Positions 35,402-43,055 of a stretch of DNA of 64,000 bases are shown in pieces. A program made the translations under genes and the position numbers. Each line of letters begins with the position of its first letter. Position 1 is the stretch's first letter. The notes beneath the pieces were generated by a model. The model saw only the letters and a program-made list of their open reading frames with translations, made no database searches and was not told the DNA's origin. The DNA lies in the NCBI GenBank assembly GCA_903847405.1, contig CAINDP010000075.1:47331-111330 (forward strand), read 5' to 3'. This DNA comes from an uncultured Myxococcales bacterium. GTDB taxonomy: Bacteria; Myxococcota_A; UBA9042; DTJE01.

Positions 35402-35457
35402 TTGATAATGTCGCGCCGAAGGCTTTTCCTTGATATTGTCGCGCCGAAGGCTTTTCC
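35402..35457. repeat. Two tandem copies of a 28-bp repeat
   Basis: Units 35402-35429 and 35430-35457 are identical except for one base (A in the first, T in the second at unit position 7). Each contains GTCGCGCCGAAGGCTTTTCC. They lie 70 bases upstream of the PilZ-domain gene and are directly followed by two palindromes. Confidence 0.85.
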
Positions 35458-35459
35458 GG

Positions 35460-35491
35460 GGGGCGAATTCGCCCCGCTTCGCCGCGGCGAA
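35460..35491. repeat. Two adjacent perfect palindromes
   Basis: GGGGCGAATTCGCCCC at 35460-35475 and TTCGCCGCGGCGAA at 35478-35491 are both perfect inverted repeats with shared GCGAA/TTCGC elements. They could form hairpins in RNA or bind a dimeric regulator. They end 35 bases before the PilZ-gene ATG. Confidence 0.75.
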
Positions 35492-35526
35492 ACGGGAAGT
35501 GCCGGCCTCTTGCTCCGGGGGACCCC

Positions 35527-36210
35527 ATGGCTCACGACCGCTCCCGTTCCGGCGACTTTCGCCTGCCCGTCACCTTCTCGGCCCGGTTCCTCGTTCGCGG
35601 CCAGCCGGCGACCGGGGTCGCCGTCAACGTGTCGCCCGAGGGCCTGTGCCTGCGAACCGACCAGCAGTTGAAGGAAGGGCAGGTCCTGGTCCTGGAACTT
35701 TCGGCGCCCGGCTACGGCGACGTGGAAGTCCAGGCACACGTGCGCTGGGTGCAGGAAATGTCGCCGATGCTGCAGCCCACGTTTCCGTGGGAAGCCGGCA
35801 TGCGCATCGAAGACCCGTTGCCCGGCTACCTGGATCTGTTCCATCGCGAAAACATCCGGTTCGTGGACTATCGCGACGCGCCCCGCTATCCCAACCTGAT
35901 GCGGGTCATGCTGGCGGGACCGGGCACGTGGGAAACGACCTTCGCCCTGAACATCGGGCGCCGCGGATTGTTCGTTCGTACCGAACAGATTCTGGATCAG
36001 GGTGCACTGGTCGAGGTCCGGGTCCACCTGCCCGGCGTCGGCGACGCGATCCCGATTCGCGCCGAGGTGGTGCACCGGATGACCCGCGAGCAGGCCAAGG
36101 AGGTCGGGGCGGAACCCGGGATCGGCGCCCGCGTCGTCACCCTGCCCGCCTGGGCCCGGGAGGCCTGGCAGACCTACGTCACCGCCCTGGAAGAGCGCTA
36201 CGCAATCTAG
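35527..36210 (+). CDS. Tandem PilZ-domain protein
   Basis: Predicted 227-residue cytoplasmic protein made of two PilZ-like beta-barrels: the first about residues 5-95 (RLPVTFSARFLV, NVSPEGLCLRT), the second about 110-210 (RYPNLMRVML, NIGRRGLFVRTE). PilZ domains bind cyclic-di-GMP through RxxxR and (D/N)xSxxG. The first barrel keeps NxSxxG but its Arg motif is reduced; the second has NIGRRG in place of NxSxxG. Binding is therefore uncertain. It may link c-di-GMP to motility or the pilus; an HD-GYP protein that could degrade the signal is at 59070-60632. The upstream region has tandem repeats and palindromes. Confidence 0.8.
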   Translation: MAHDRSRSGDFRLPVTFSARFLVRGQPATGVAVNVSPEGLCLRTDQQLKEGQVLVLELSAPGYGDVEVQAHVRWVQEMSPMLQPTFPWEAGMRIEDPLPGYLDLFHRENIRFVDYRDAPRYPNLMRVMLAGPGTWETTFALNIGRRGLFVRTEQILDQGALVEVRVHLPGVGDAIPIRAEVVHRMTREQAKEVGAEPGIGARVVTLPAWAREAWQTYVTALEERYAI

Positions 36211-36247
36211 TCCCGACACGCCCCTCCCCGGGGCGCTCCATCCGCGC

Positions 36248-36253
36248 TACAAT
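36248..36253 (+). promoter_or_regulatory. -10 element directly before the membrane-protein gene
   Basis: TACAAT followed by CCCGCGCC and then the ATG: only eight bases separate the hexamer from the start codon, so transcription would begin at or next to the ATG and give a leaderless mRNA. No -35 is evident, and there is no Shine-Dalgarno site. Confidence 0.45.
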
Positions 36254-36261
36254 CCCGCGCC

Positions 36262-37956
36262 ATGACGGACACCGACCGCAGTCGCAGGGCCTCCGCGATC
36301 GTCCTGCTGGGGATCTTCCTGTACCTCGGGGGGATCGTTGCGACGCGGTGGCAGCCCCATACGTTCCTGTTCCGGGACGGCTCCTTCTACGCCCAGACGA
36401 ACCGGTCGATCGCCGAGGGCGCGACCCTGCGCCAGGAAGCCGTGCAGCCGAAATCGTGGTACGACGGCAGCCTTCCGTGGCTGCGGACCGTTGACGACGC
36501 CTGGTCGAACCTGTCGATGGGCCAGGACGGCGAATGGTTTCCGAAGCACTCCTACCTGATGCCCGTGGCGTCGACGCCGCTGTACCTGATCTTCGGGCCC
36601 GCCGGACTGCTGCTGTTCAACGTCCTCGCGATGGGGCTGGGATTCTTTGCCGCGTACCGACTGGGAGCAAGGGCGGTCGGCGAACTGCCGGCGACGGTGG
36701 CCGTCTTCGGCGTCATGACCAGCCCCATCGTGCCGCACCTCGCCTACGCCTACAGCCATGACGTGTTCTACGGCGCACTGGTGGCCGGCGGGGCCGCAAC
36801 GCTGGTCGCCGGTCGGCACCGGACGGCCGGACTGTTGATGGGGCTGGCGGTGTTCGCGAAAGCCACGAACATCGTCCTGGTCGTGCCGATGGCCCTGCTG
36901 CTGTTCCGCGGCGATCGAAGGGCCTTCCTCCGGATGACGGTGGCCGGTGCGATTCCCCTGGCGGTGTACGCGGTCGCGAACTGGGCGATGTACGGTGCGC
37001 CCTGGATCGCCGGGTACAACCGGATCCTGATCGTGAAGAACGGCGTCCAGGAGGTCGTGTCGTACTCGGACGCCTTCGACACCGGGCTGGTGCCCGGCCT
37101 GCTGCGGTACTTCCAGCCCTCGGCGGAAGGCGAGGTGTGGCAGATGGCCGCGGTCGCCGTGATCGCGTTTGCGGGACTGGTGCCACTGGCGTTCGCGTCC
37201 TGGCGCCTGGCGGCAGCCCTGGCCGTAGGGGCCTCCCTGTTCGCCGTCGTGTTCGCGCTGTACCACTACGGCGGCGGACGCTTTGCGCTGCCCCTGGTGA
37301 TGCTGGCGGTGGTCCCTGGTGCAGCGCTGGTGGATGCGCTGGCCCGGGGCCTGCGCGCGCTGGGTGACGGGTGGGACGCGATCCTCCGCGCCCGACGGGC
37401 GGCCTGGGTCCTGGGAATCCTGATCGGCGCACCCGTGATCGGGATCGGAGCGGCGTGGGTGGTCCAGGGGTCGGGCGGGCACTCCGGGGCGACGATGGCG
37501 GCCGACGTCGAGCGCCTGGTCGTCACGTCGGACGAGGCGCCGTGCGACTACTTCAACATGTCGCGCCAGAAGTGGGAATGCAGCGGGATCGACCGCGACG
37601 ACCCGTTCTTCACCGGGAGCGCCCTGGGCGCCCAGTGCGCGTTCGCGGACCACCCGGTCCTGCGGGTGCCGCCGGGCACCGCGAAACGCACGCGCGCCCT
37701 CCTGTGGCGCCCCTCCACCGGCGGCAACCGCCTGGTCCTGTCCTTCGGCCTCGACACCGGGTCCCGGGGCGGGCCGATCCGCTTCACGGTGCTGGTCGCG
37801 GGTGTCCCGACGTTCGAAGGCACCGCGTCGGTCGTGGGGAAGATGGAGCGGGCGGAGGTCACCGTCCCGATCGGCCCCGGCCTCCCGGTCGTGGTCCGGG
37901 TTCAGCCAACGACAGCCGACGGGGCGTTGTGCCTGGATGCCACCGTCCTCGAGTAG
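36262..37956 (+). CDS. Multipass membrane protein, GT-C-like
   Basis: Predicted 564-residue inner-membrane protein with roughly ten hydrophobic helices between residues 10 and 410 and a soluble beta-rich C-terminal domain (about 420-564) that should be periplasmic. The first periplasmic loop starts FRDGSFYAQTNRSIAEG, an acidic Asp close to the first helix as in GT-C glycosyltransferases that use polyprenyl-phosphate sugars. That is a resemblance of layout only; I see no family signature. No Shine-Dalgarno site; a -10 element lies eight bases before the ATG. The membrane protein at 54512 has a similar design. Confidence 0.6.
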   Translation: MTDTDRSRRASAIVLLGIFLYLGGIVATRWQPHTFLFRDGSFYAQTNRSIAEGATLRQEAVQPKSWYDGSLPWLRTVDDAWSNLSMGQDGEWFPKHSYLMPVASTPLYLIFGPAGLLLFNVLAMGLGFFAAYRLGARAVGELPATVAVFGVMTSPIVPHLAYAYSHDVFYGALVAGGAATLVAGRHRTAGLLMGLAVFAKATNIVLVVPMALLLFRGDRRAFLRMTVAGAIPLAVYAVANWAMYGAPWIAGYNRILIVKNGVQEVVSYSDAFDTGLVPGLLRYFQPSAEGEVWQMAAVAVIAFAGLVPLAFASWRLAAALAVGASLFAVVFALYHYGGGRFALPLVMLAVVPGAALVDALARGLRALGDGWDAILRARRAAWVLGILIGAPVIGIGAAWVVQGSGGHSGATMAADVERLVVTSDEAPCDYFNMSRQKWECSGIDRDDPFFTGSALGAQCAFADHPVLRVPPGTAKRTRALLWRPSTGGNRLVLSFGLDTGSRGGPIRFTVLVAGVPTFEGTASVVGKMERAEVTVPIGPGLPVVVRVQPTTADGALCLDATVLE

Positions 37957-37977
37957 GACGGACGACGGACTGCCGGG

Positions 37978-38685
37978 TCAGCCCGGCAGCGGCAGGGGTG
38001 CGGCGAACCTCTTCAGCACATCGGGCCACAGCAGCGCCTCGGGGTCGTCCATCACCTCTCCCCGCAGCAACCGCATCCGGATCGTGGACCCGGCAATCCG
38101 CAGGACGTCCCCGTCCTTCACGCGCACCCGGCGGACGACGGGCGACTCGTTCAGGTACGCCGCCGTGGCGCCTTCGACCGGCATGGCATAGGTCCCGGCC
38201 AGGCCGAAGTTTTCGATCACCAGGCACGGCCCGTCCACACCCGGCAGGACCAGGTCGGCGTTGGGTCCCCCGATGCCGATCTCGCTCCGCTGCGTCGCCA
38301 CCGCCTGCCAGGGACGCGTCCCCGCGCCGGTCGGCGGCGTGACCAGCAGCAGCGCCGCGACATCCGACGTCCTGCCCCCCTCGCCCAGGCGCAACCGGAC
38401 GTCGCCGATGCGCACCACGTCCCCCCAGCGCATCTCCTCGGACCACGTCTCCAGACGCTCGCCGTTCAGGTGGACCGCCGCCTCCTCCACGCGCCGCAGG
38501 TGGAACTGGCCCTCGGCCCAGGTGATCAGCAGGTGATGGGCGGCGACGGACGGCTCCTTGATGCGGACGTTGTTGTCCTCGGCCGACCCGACCGAGGTGA
38601 CGGCGTCCCGGAACCGGTAGCGGTAGATGCGATCCCGGACCTCGATGAACAGGGTCGCCTCGACCGGCAGCGCAGGGTCGTTCAT
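37978..38685 (-). CDS. Protein with two FHA-like domains
   Basis: Predicted 235-residue soluble protein. The first domain (about residues 10-105) shows the FHA pattern: SVGSAEDNNVRIKEPSVAAHHLLI with Ser and His of the phosphothreonine-binding face, then VHLNGERL. The second (about 115-215) has the same strand order (EIGIGGPNADLVL, AAYLNESPV, GDVLRIAGSTIRM) but lacks the Ser-x-x-His motif. It may recognise phosphothreonine partners of a Ser/Thr kinase, none of which is in the window. GGAGG precedes the ATG. It follows valS on the same strand, separated by the hairpin repeat at 38701-38767. Confidence 0.75.
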   Translation of the reverse strand: MNDPALPVEATLFIEVRDRIYRYRFRDAVTSVGSAEDNNVRIKEPSVAAHHLLITWAEGQFHLRRVEEAAVHLNGERLETWSEEMRWGDVVRIGDVRLRLGEGGRTSDVAALLLVTPPTGAGTRPWQAVATQRSEIGIGGPNADLVLPGVDGPCLVIENFGLAGTYAMPVEGATAAYLNESPVVRRVRVKDGDVLRIAGSTIRMRLLRGEVMDDPEALLWPDVLKRFAAPLPLPG

Positions 38686-38700
38686 CGCGATTCCTCCGGA

Positions 38701-38767
38701 AAAATGGGGACAGAAAATGGGGACAGACACCATTTTTCCGGAAATGGTGTCTGTCCCCATTTTCCGG
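38701..38767. repeat. Dispersed GGGGACAGACACC repeat, locus B, with a perfect 22-bp inverted pair
   Basis: Three copies: a truncated direct copy (38701-38713), a full copy (38714-38735) and an exact reverse complement (38742-38763). The last two form a 22-bp stem with the six-base loop TTCCGG; CCGG also flanks the outside. The element separates the end of valS (38784) from the start of the FHA gene (38685) and would form a strong hairpin in their mRNA just before the FHA ribosome-binding site. Confidence 0.9.
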
Positions 38768-38783
38768 ATGCTGGCCCCATTTC

Positions 38784-41453
38784 TCAGGACCGCAGGACGG
38801 CGAGGGCCTCGTCGATGCGGGCCATGGTGGCAACCAGGTCGACTTCCTTTTCGCGCTCGCCCTCGACGACCTCTTCCTTGGCCCGCGCCACGAACTCGGG
38901 ATTCGTCAGCTTGCGCTGGACGACTTCCAGGTCCTTGCGGGACTTTTCGCGCTCGCGCTCCAGGCGCACGACCTCGGCGGCCAGGCGGTCGGCGCCGATC
39001 AGCACGTAGCAGTCGGCCGATCCGCCCACCGATACCGCGGCGCCCGACGGGCGGGTCGCGTTGGCGTCGATGACCAGGTTGGCCGTGCGCCCCAGGCGCG
39101 TCACGTCGTCGGCGTGGGACTGAAGGTGCGCGGCAACCTCGATGGAGTGGGGCCGAACCACGACGTCCACGCGATCGGACGCCGGGACACCGGCCTGGGA
39201 CCGCACGCCGCGGATGGCGGTGATGACTTCCAGCACCTCGTCCAGCACCAGGGCGTCCAGGGTGAACGCCGGCACGCCCGCGCCCGTCGGGTACGGCGCG
39301 ATCATGATGCTGTCCGCGGGGTTCGGCAGCATGGGCCGCAGGCGCTGCCACAGTTCTTCCGTCACGTAGGGCATGAACGGGTGCAGCGCGCGCAGGATGT
39401 TGTCCATCGCGATGATCAGCACGGCCTGCGTGGCCTTCTTGCGCTCGCCCCCTTCGTACAGCGCGCCCTTCGCCAGTTCCAGGTACCAGTCGCAGAAGCG
39501 GTGCCAGGTGAACTGGTACAGGGTGGACGCCGCCTCGTTGAAGCGGAACTCGCCCAGGGCCTTGTCGGTTTCCGCCAGCGCCTCGTTCAGGCGCGTCAGG
39601 ATCCAGCGGTCGGCCGGGGACAGCAGCGATTCGTCCGGCAGGGTCGCGGTGCCCTCGAAGTCCTCGAGGTTCATGTACACGAACCGCGCGGCGTTCCACA
39701 GCTTGTTCACGAACTCGCGATAGCCCTTCAGGCGGTCCACGGACAGCTTGATGTCGCGCCCCTGGGCCGTCATGTTCGCCAGGGTGAAGCGCAGCGCGTC
39801 CGCGCCCACCTCGTCCACGACCTCCAGCGGGTCGATGACGTTGCCCTTCGTCTTGGACATCTTGAGGCCCTTTTCGTCGCGCACCATGGCGTGCAGGAAC
39901 ACGGTGCGGAAGGGCACGTCCCCCATGAAGTGCAGGCCCATCATCATCATCCGGGCGACCCAGAAGAAGATGATGTCGAAGCCCGTTTCCATGACGGCGT
40001 TCGGGTAGAACGTCTTCAGCGCCTTCGTTTCGTCCGGCCAGCCCAGCGTCGAGAAGGGCCACAGCCCCGACGAGAACCACGTGTCCAGGACGTCCGCGTC
40101 CTGGCGCCACGCGGTGCCGCCGCACTTCGGGCAGGCCATCCCCTCGGCGGGGGCCTCGGTGGCGACGTGCATGTGCTCGCATCCACTGGCGGTGCAATAC
40201 CACACGGGGATCTGGTGGCCCCACCACAACTGGCGGCTGATGCACCAGTCGCGGATGTTTTCCATCCAGTTCATGTAGGTCTTTTCCCAGGAATTCGGGA
40301 TGAAGACCGTGCGCCCGTCCTTCACCGCGGCGATGGCGGCCTCGGCCAGCGGCTTGGTGCGGACGTACCACTGCAGGCTGACGGTGGGCTCGACCACGAC
40401 GCCCGAACGCTGGCAGTGGCCCACCCGGTGCGTGTAGTCTTCCGTCTTGACCAGGAACCCCTGCTCCTCCAGGTCCGCCACGACCTGCTTGCGGGCGGCG
40501 GATCGCTCCAGGCCGCGATAGGCTTCCGGCACGTTGTCGTTCAGGTGCGCGTCCGGCGTCAGGATGCTGATGATCGGCAGGTTGTGCCGCAGCCCCGTTT
40601 CGAAGTCCGCGAAGTCGTGCCCGGGGGTGATCTTCAGGGCGCCGGTACCGAAGGTCAGGTCCACGGCCTCGGCGTCCGCGATGATCGGGATGTGGCGGTC
40701 GGTCAGGGGCAGGAACACGGTACGACCGATCAGGTGCTGGTGCCGCGGGTCGTCGGGATGCACGGCCACCGCGCTGTCCCCGAACAGGGTTTCCGGGCGG
40801 GTCGTGGCCAGCACCAGGCGCTCGTCGCTGCCGTCCACCGGGTACGCGATGTGCCACAGGTGGCTCTTCACTTCCTTTTCTTCGACTTCCAGGTCCGACA
40901 GCACCGTCAGGATCCCCGGGGACCAGTTGACCATGCGCTGGGCGCGGTAGATCAGGCCCTCGTTGAACAACTGCACGAACACGTGGCGGACGGCCCGGGA
41001 AAGGCCCTCGTCCAGCGTGAAGCGCTCGCGGTCCCAGTCGACGGACACGCCCAGGGCGGTCATCTGCACCGTGATGCGGGCGTGGCAGGCCTCCTTCCAC
41101 TTCCAGACTTCCGCCAGGAAGGCCTCGCGGCCCAGGTCGTGGCGGCTGATGCCCTTCTTCTGCAGTTCGCGCTCCACGACCATCTGGGTCGCGATGCCGG
41201 CGTGATCCGTGCCGGGCAGCCACAGCGTGTTGAAGCCGCTCATGCGCTTCCAGCGGATCAGCAGATCCTGGATGGCGAAGGTCAGGCCGTGGCCCATGTG
41301 GAGGTGCCCGGTGACGTTCGGCGGCGGGATGACGATGCAGTAGGGTTCCTTGGTGCTTTCGTCTTCCGCGTGGAAGTATCCGGCGTCGCGCCAGACCTTG
41401 TACCAACGCTCCTCGACCGCCTTGTGCTCGTATCCTTTGGACAACGGCTCCAT
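38784..41453 (-). CDS. valS: Valyl-tRNA synthetase
   Basis: Predicted 889 residues, class Ia synthetase that charges tRNA-Val. The catalytic signatures are clear: PPPNVTGHLHMGHG (HIGH region, about residues 43-56) and KMSKTKGN (KMSKS, about 535). The editing domain contains TTRPETLFGD and TPGHDFADF. The C-terminal 60 residues form the coiled-coil tRNA-binding arm (ERELEREKSRKDLE-like), complete with EVVEGEREKEVDLV. A canonical -10 TATAAT lies 29 bases upstream. Confidence 0.98.
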   Translation of the reverse strand: MEPLSKGYEHKAVEERWYKVWRDAGYFHAEDESTKEPYCIVIPPPNVTGHLHMGHGLTFAIQDLLIRWKRMSGFNTLWLPGTDHAGIATQMVVERELQKKGISRHDLGREAFLAEVWKWKEACHARITVQMTALGVSVDWDRERFTLDEGLSRAVRHVFVQLFNEGLIYRAQRMVNWSPGILTVLSDLEVEEKEVKSHLWHIAYPVDGSDERLVLATTRPETLFGDSAVAVHPDDPRHQHLIGRTVFLPLTDRHIPIIADAEAVDLTFGTGALKITPGHDFADFETGLRHNLPIISILTPDAHLNDNVPEAYRGLERSAARKQVVADLEEQGFLVKTEDYTHRVGHCQRSGVVVEPTVSLQWYVRTKPLAEAAIAAVKDGRTVFIPNSWEKTYMNWMENIRDWCISRQLWWGHQIPVWYCTASGCEHMHVATEAPAEGMACPKCGGTAWRQDADVLDTWFSSGLWPFSTLGWPDETKALKTFYPNAVMETGFDIIFFWVARMMMMGLHFMGDVPFRTVFLHAMVRDEKGLKMSKTKGNVIDPLEVVDEVGADALRFTLANMTAQGRDIKLSVDRLKGYREFVNKLWNAARFVYMNLEDFEGTATLPDESLLSPADRWILTRLNEALAETDKALGEFRFNEAASTLYQFTWHRFCDWYLELAKGALYEGGERKKATQAVLIIAMDNILRALHPFMPYVTEELWQRLRPMLPNPADSIMIAPYPTGAGVPAFTLDALVLDEVLEVITAIRGVRSQAGVPASDRVDVVVRPHSIEVAAHLQSHADDVTRLGRTANLVIDANATRPSGAAVSVGGSADCYVLIGADRLAAEVVRLEREREKSRKDLEVVQRKLTNPEFVARAKEEVVEGEREKEVDLVATMARIDEALAVLRS

Positions 41454-41482
41454 TGCGTCTCCCGGTGTGTCAATGGCTGGGG

Positions 41483-41488
41483 ATTATA
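41483..41488 (-). promoter_or_regulatory. Consensus -10 element (TATAAT) before valS
   Basis: Perfect TATAAT on the minus strand, ending 29 bases before the valS ATG and 26 bases after the ftsY stop. The -35 region reads TCGCCC at 17 bp, a poor match, so activity may rest on the -10 element. Confidence 0.5.
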
Positions 41489-41514
41489 GGTCGGAAAGGG
41501 CCCGCGGGCGAGAT

Positions 41515-42795
41515 TCAGTCCGTGGCGAACAGCGCCTCGGCGAATTCCTTCGGGTCGAAGGGACGGAGGTCCTCGATGCCTTCGCCGACACCGACGAAGC
41601 GGATCGGGAGGCCCAGATCCCGGGCGATCGACAGGACCACGCCGCCCTTGGCGGTGCCGTCCAGCTTGGCCAGCACGATGCCGGTCACGTCCACGGCCTG
41701 CTGGAACACGTCCGCCTGGCGGATGGCGTTCTGGCCCATCGTCGCGTCCAGGACCAGCAGCACCTCGTGGGGCGCGCCCGGAATGGCCTTGCCGAAGACC
41801 TTGTGGACCTTCTTCAGTTCGTCCACCAGGTTCACGTTCGTGTGCAGGCGGCCCGCCGTGTCGGCGATGACAAGGTCGGCGCCGTCGGTGACGGCCTTCC
41901 TGCAGGCGTCGAACATCAGCGACGCCGGGTCCTGGCCCGGGTTGCCCGCCAGGACCGGAACGCCCACGCGGCCGCCCCAGATCACCAACTGGTCCATGCC
42001 CGCGGCCCGGTACGTGTCGCCCGCGGCCAGCAGCATGCTGTGGCCCCGGTTCTTGTAGAAGTGCGCCATCTTGCCGATGGTGGTGGTCTTGCCCGTGCCG
42101 TTGACGCCCACGACCATGATGACCGAGGGCTCACCCGCGCGACCCGCGATCTTCGGGACGCCGTGATGCAAGGGTTCCAGGATTTCCAGCGTCTTCTTCC
42201 GGAAGAACTCCATCACCTGGGGCCCCAGGTCGCCCCCCGAGGGCTTGAACTCGGTCTTGAGCGCCTCGATCAGTTGCGTCGCGGTCTTGACGCCGATGTC
42301 GGCGGTCAGCAGGGCTTCTTCCGCCTGGGCCAGCAGGGCGTCGTCCACGGTCCCGCGCTTGAAGGCGTCCAGCAGGCGGGCGACGAAGCCCTCCTTCCGG
42401 GTGCGCTCGAGGCCCGCGCCCAGGGGCCGGACGACCGGCAGCGCCACGACCAGCTTCGGGGCGGGCGGCGGCGGGGGCTCGACCGGTGCAACCACCTTCC
42501 GCTTGGCGTCGACCATCGGGATCGGACGGCCGGGCGCCGGGGCCGGGCCGGACGGTCGCTGGGGCTGACCCGGACTGGGCGGCGGGCCCTTGAACGGCGG
42601 CTGACCCGGGCGGGGCGGCTGAGGCGGCGCCTTGGCCGGGGGCGCCGGCGGGGTCCGTGGCGGCGCGACGCGCTCGTCATCCTCTTCGGGAAGAGTGCGG
42701 CCGGGCTTCTTCTTGGACATGCGGACGGCGGCCATGCCGATCAGGGCGGCAAGGCCGATGGCCAGCAGCAACGCGACAATCGCGGAGGGTTCCAT
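41515..42795 (-). CDS. ftsY: Signal recognition particle receptor FtsY
   Basis: Predicted 426 residues. The NG domain (about 125-426) carries GVNGTGKTTT (G1), DTYRAAGMDQL (G2 region/insertion box), IADTAGRLHTN (G3) and the closing LAKLDGTAKGG, GVGEGIEDLRPFD. It receives SRP-ribosome complexes at the membrane. The N-terminus is unusual: one hydrophobic helix (IVALLLAIGLAALIGMAAV), a short acidic stretch, then about 75 residues rich in Pro (PPRPGQPPFKGPPPSPG). The ATG at 42795 has GGAGG upstream; another in-frame ATG at 42810 is possible. Confidence 0.95.
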   Translation of the reverse strand: MEPSAIVALLLAIGLAALIGMAAVRMSKKKPGRTLPEEDDERVAPPRTPPAPPAKAPPQPPRPGQPPFKGPPPSPGQPQRPSGPAPAPGRPIPMVDAKRKVVAPVEPPPPPAPKLVVALPVVRPLGAGLERTRKEGFVARLLDAFKRGTVDDALLAQAEEALLTADIGVKTATQLIEALKTEFKPSGGDLGPQVMEFFRKKTLEILEPLHHGVPKIAGRAGEPSVIMVVGVNGTGKTTTIGKMAHFYKNRGHSMLLAAGDTYRAAGMDQLVIWGGRVGVPVLAGNPGQDPASLMFDACRKAVTDGADLVIADTAGRLHTNVNLVDELKKVHKVFGKAIPGAPHEVLLVLDATMGQNAIRQADVFQQAVDVTGIVLAKLDGTAKGGVVLSIARDLGLPIRFVGVGEGIEDLRPFDPKEFAEALFATD

Positions 42796-42827
42796 GGGAC
42801 CTCCAGACATCCGGAAAACCGGGGCGC

Positions 42828-42856
42828 ATGGTAGTCGACGGGGGGTCGATCGTCAA
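42828..42856 (-). promoter_or_regulatory. Promoter of ftsY
   Basis: On the minus strand TTGACG (42851-42856), 17-bp spacer, TACCAT (42828-42833). The -10 ends 32 bases before the preferred ftsY ATG. It lies between ftsY and the hexamer hairpin array. Confidence 0.55.
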
Positions 42857-42906
42857 GCAACGGCGCGGGGGAACGGCAACTGAAGCCGGGGGTTGCGGTG
42901 GCAAGC

Positions 42907-43030
42907 GTGGACCTCGACGTGGACGTGCAGGTGGACGTGGACGTAGACGTGGACGAACCGAACGGCTTGGCGACTGGTCCACGTCGACGTAGACGTCCAC
43001 GTCCACGTGCACGTCTACGACCACGACGAC
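42907..43030. repeat. Inverted hexanucleotide array (GTGGAC / GTCCAC)
   Basis: The first arm, 42907-42954, is eight hexamers, five of them exactly GTGGAC and the rest one or two bases away. After 22 unrelated bases the second arm, 42977-43030, has nine hexamers of the complement type GTCCAC, three exact. The arms can pair over about 45 bp. It fills most of the gap between rlmI (stop 43056) and ftsY. I see no gene in it; the short open frame coding for alternating Val-Asp is a by-product of the repeat. Confidence 0.85.
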
Positions 43031-43055
43031 AGGTACACCTGGGCAAGCGCGACCG

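Noticed and set aside
36262..37956. Named oligosaccharyl or arabinosyl transferase
   Set aside because: Only the topology and an acidic first loop match; no family motif justifies a specific name.
42907..43030. CRISPR array
   Set aside because: The unit is six bases with no spacers, the arms are complementary rather than direct, and no cas gene is present.
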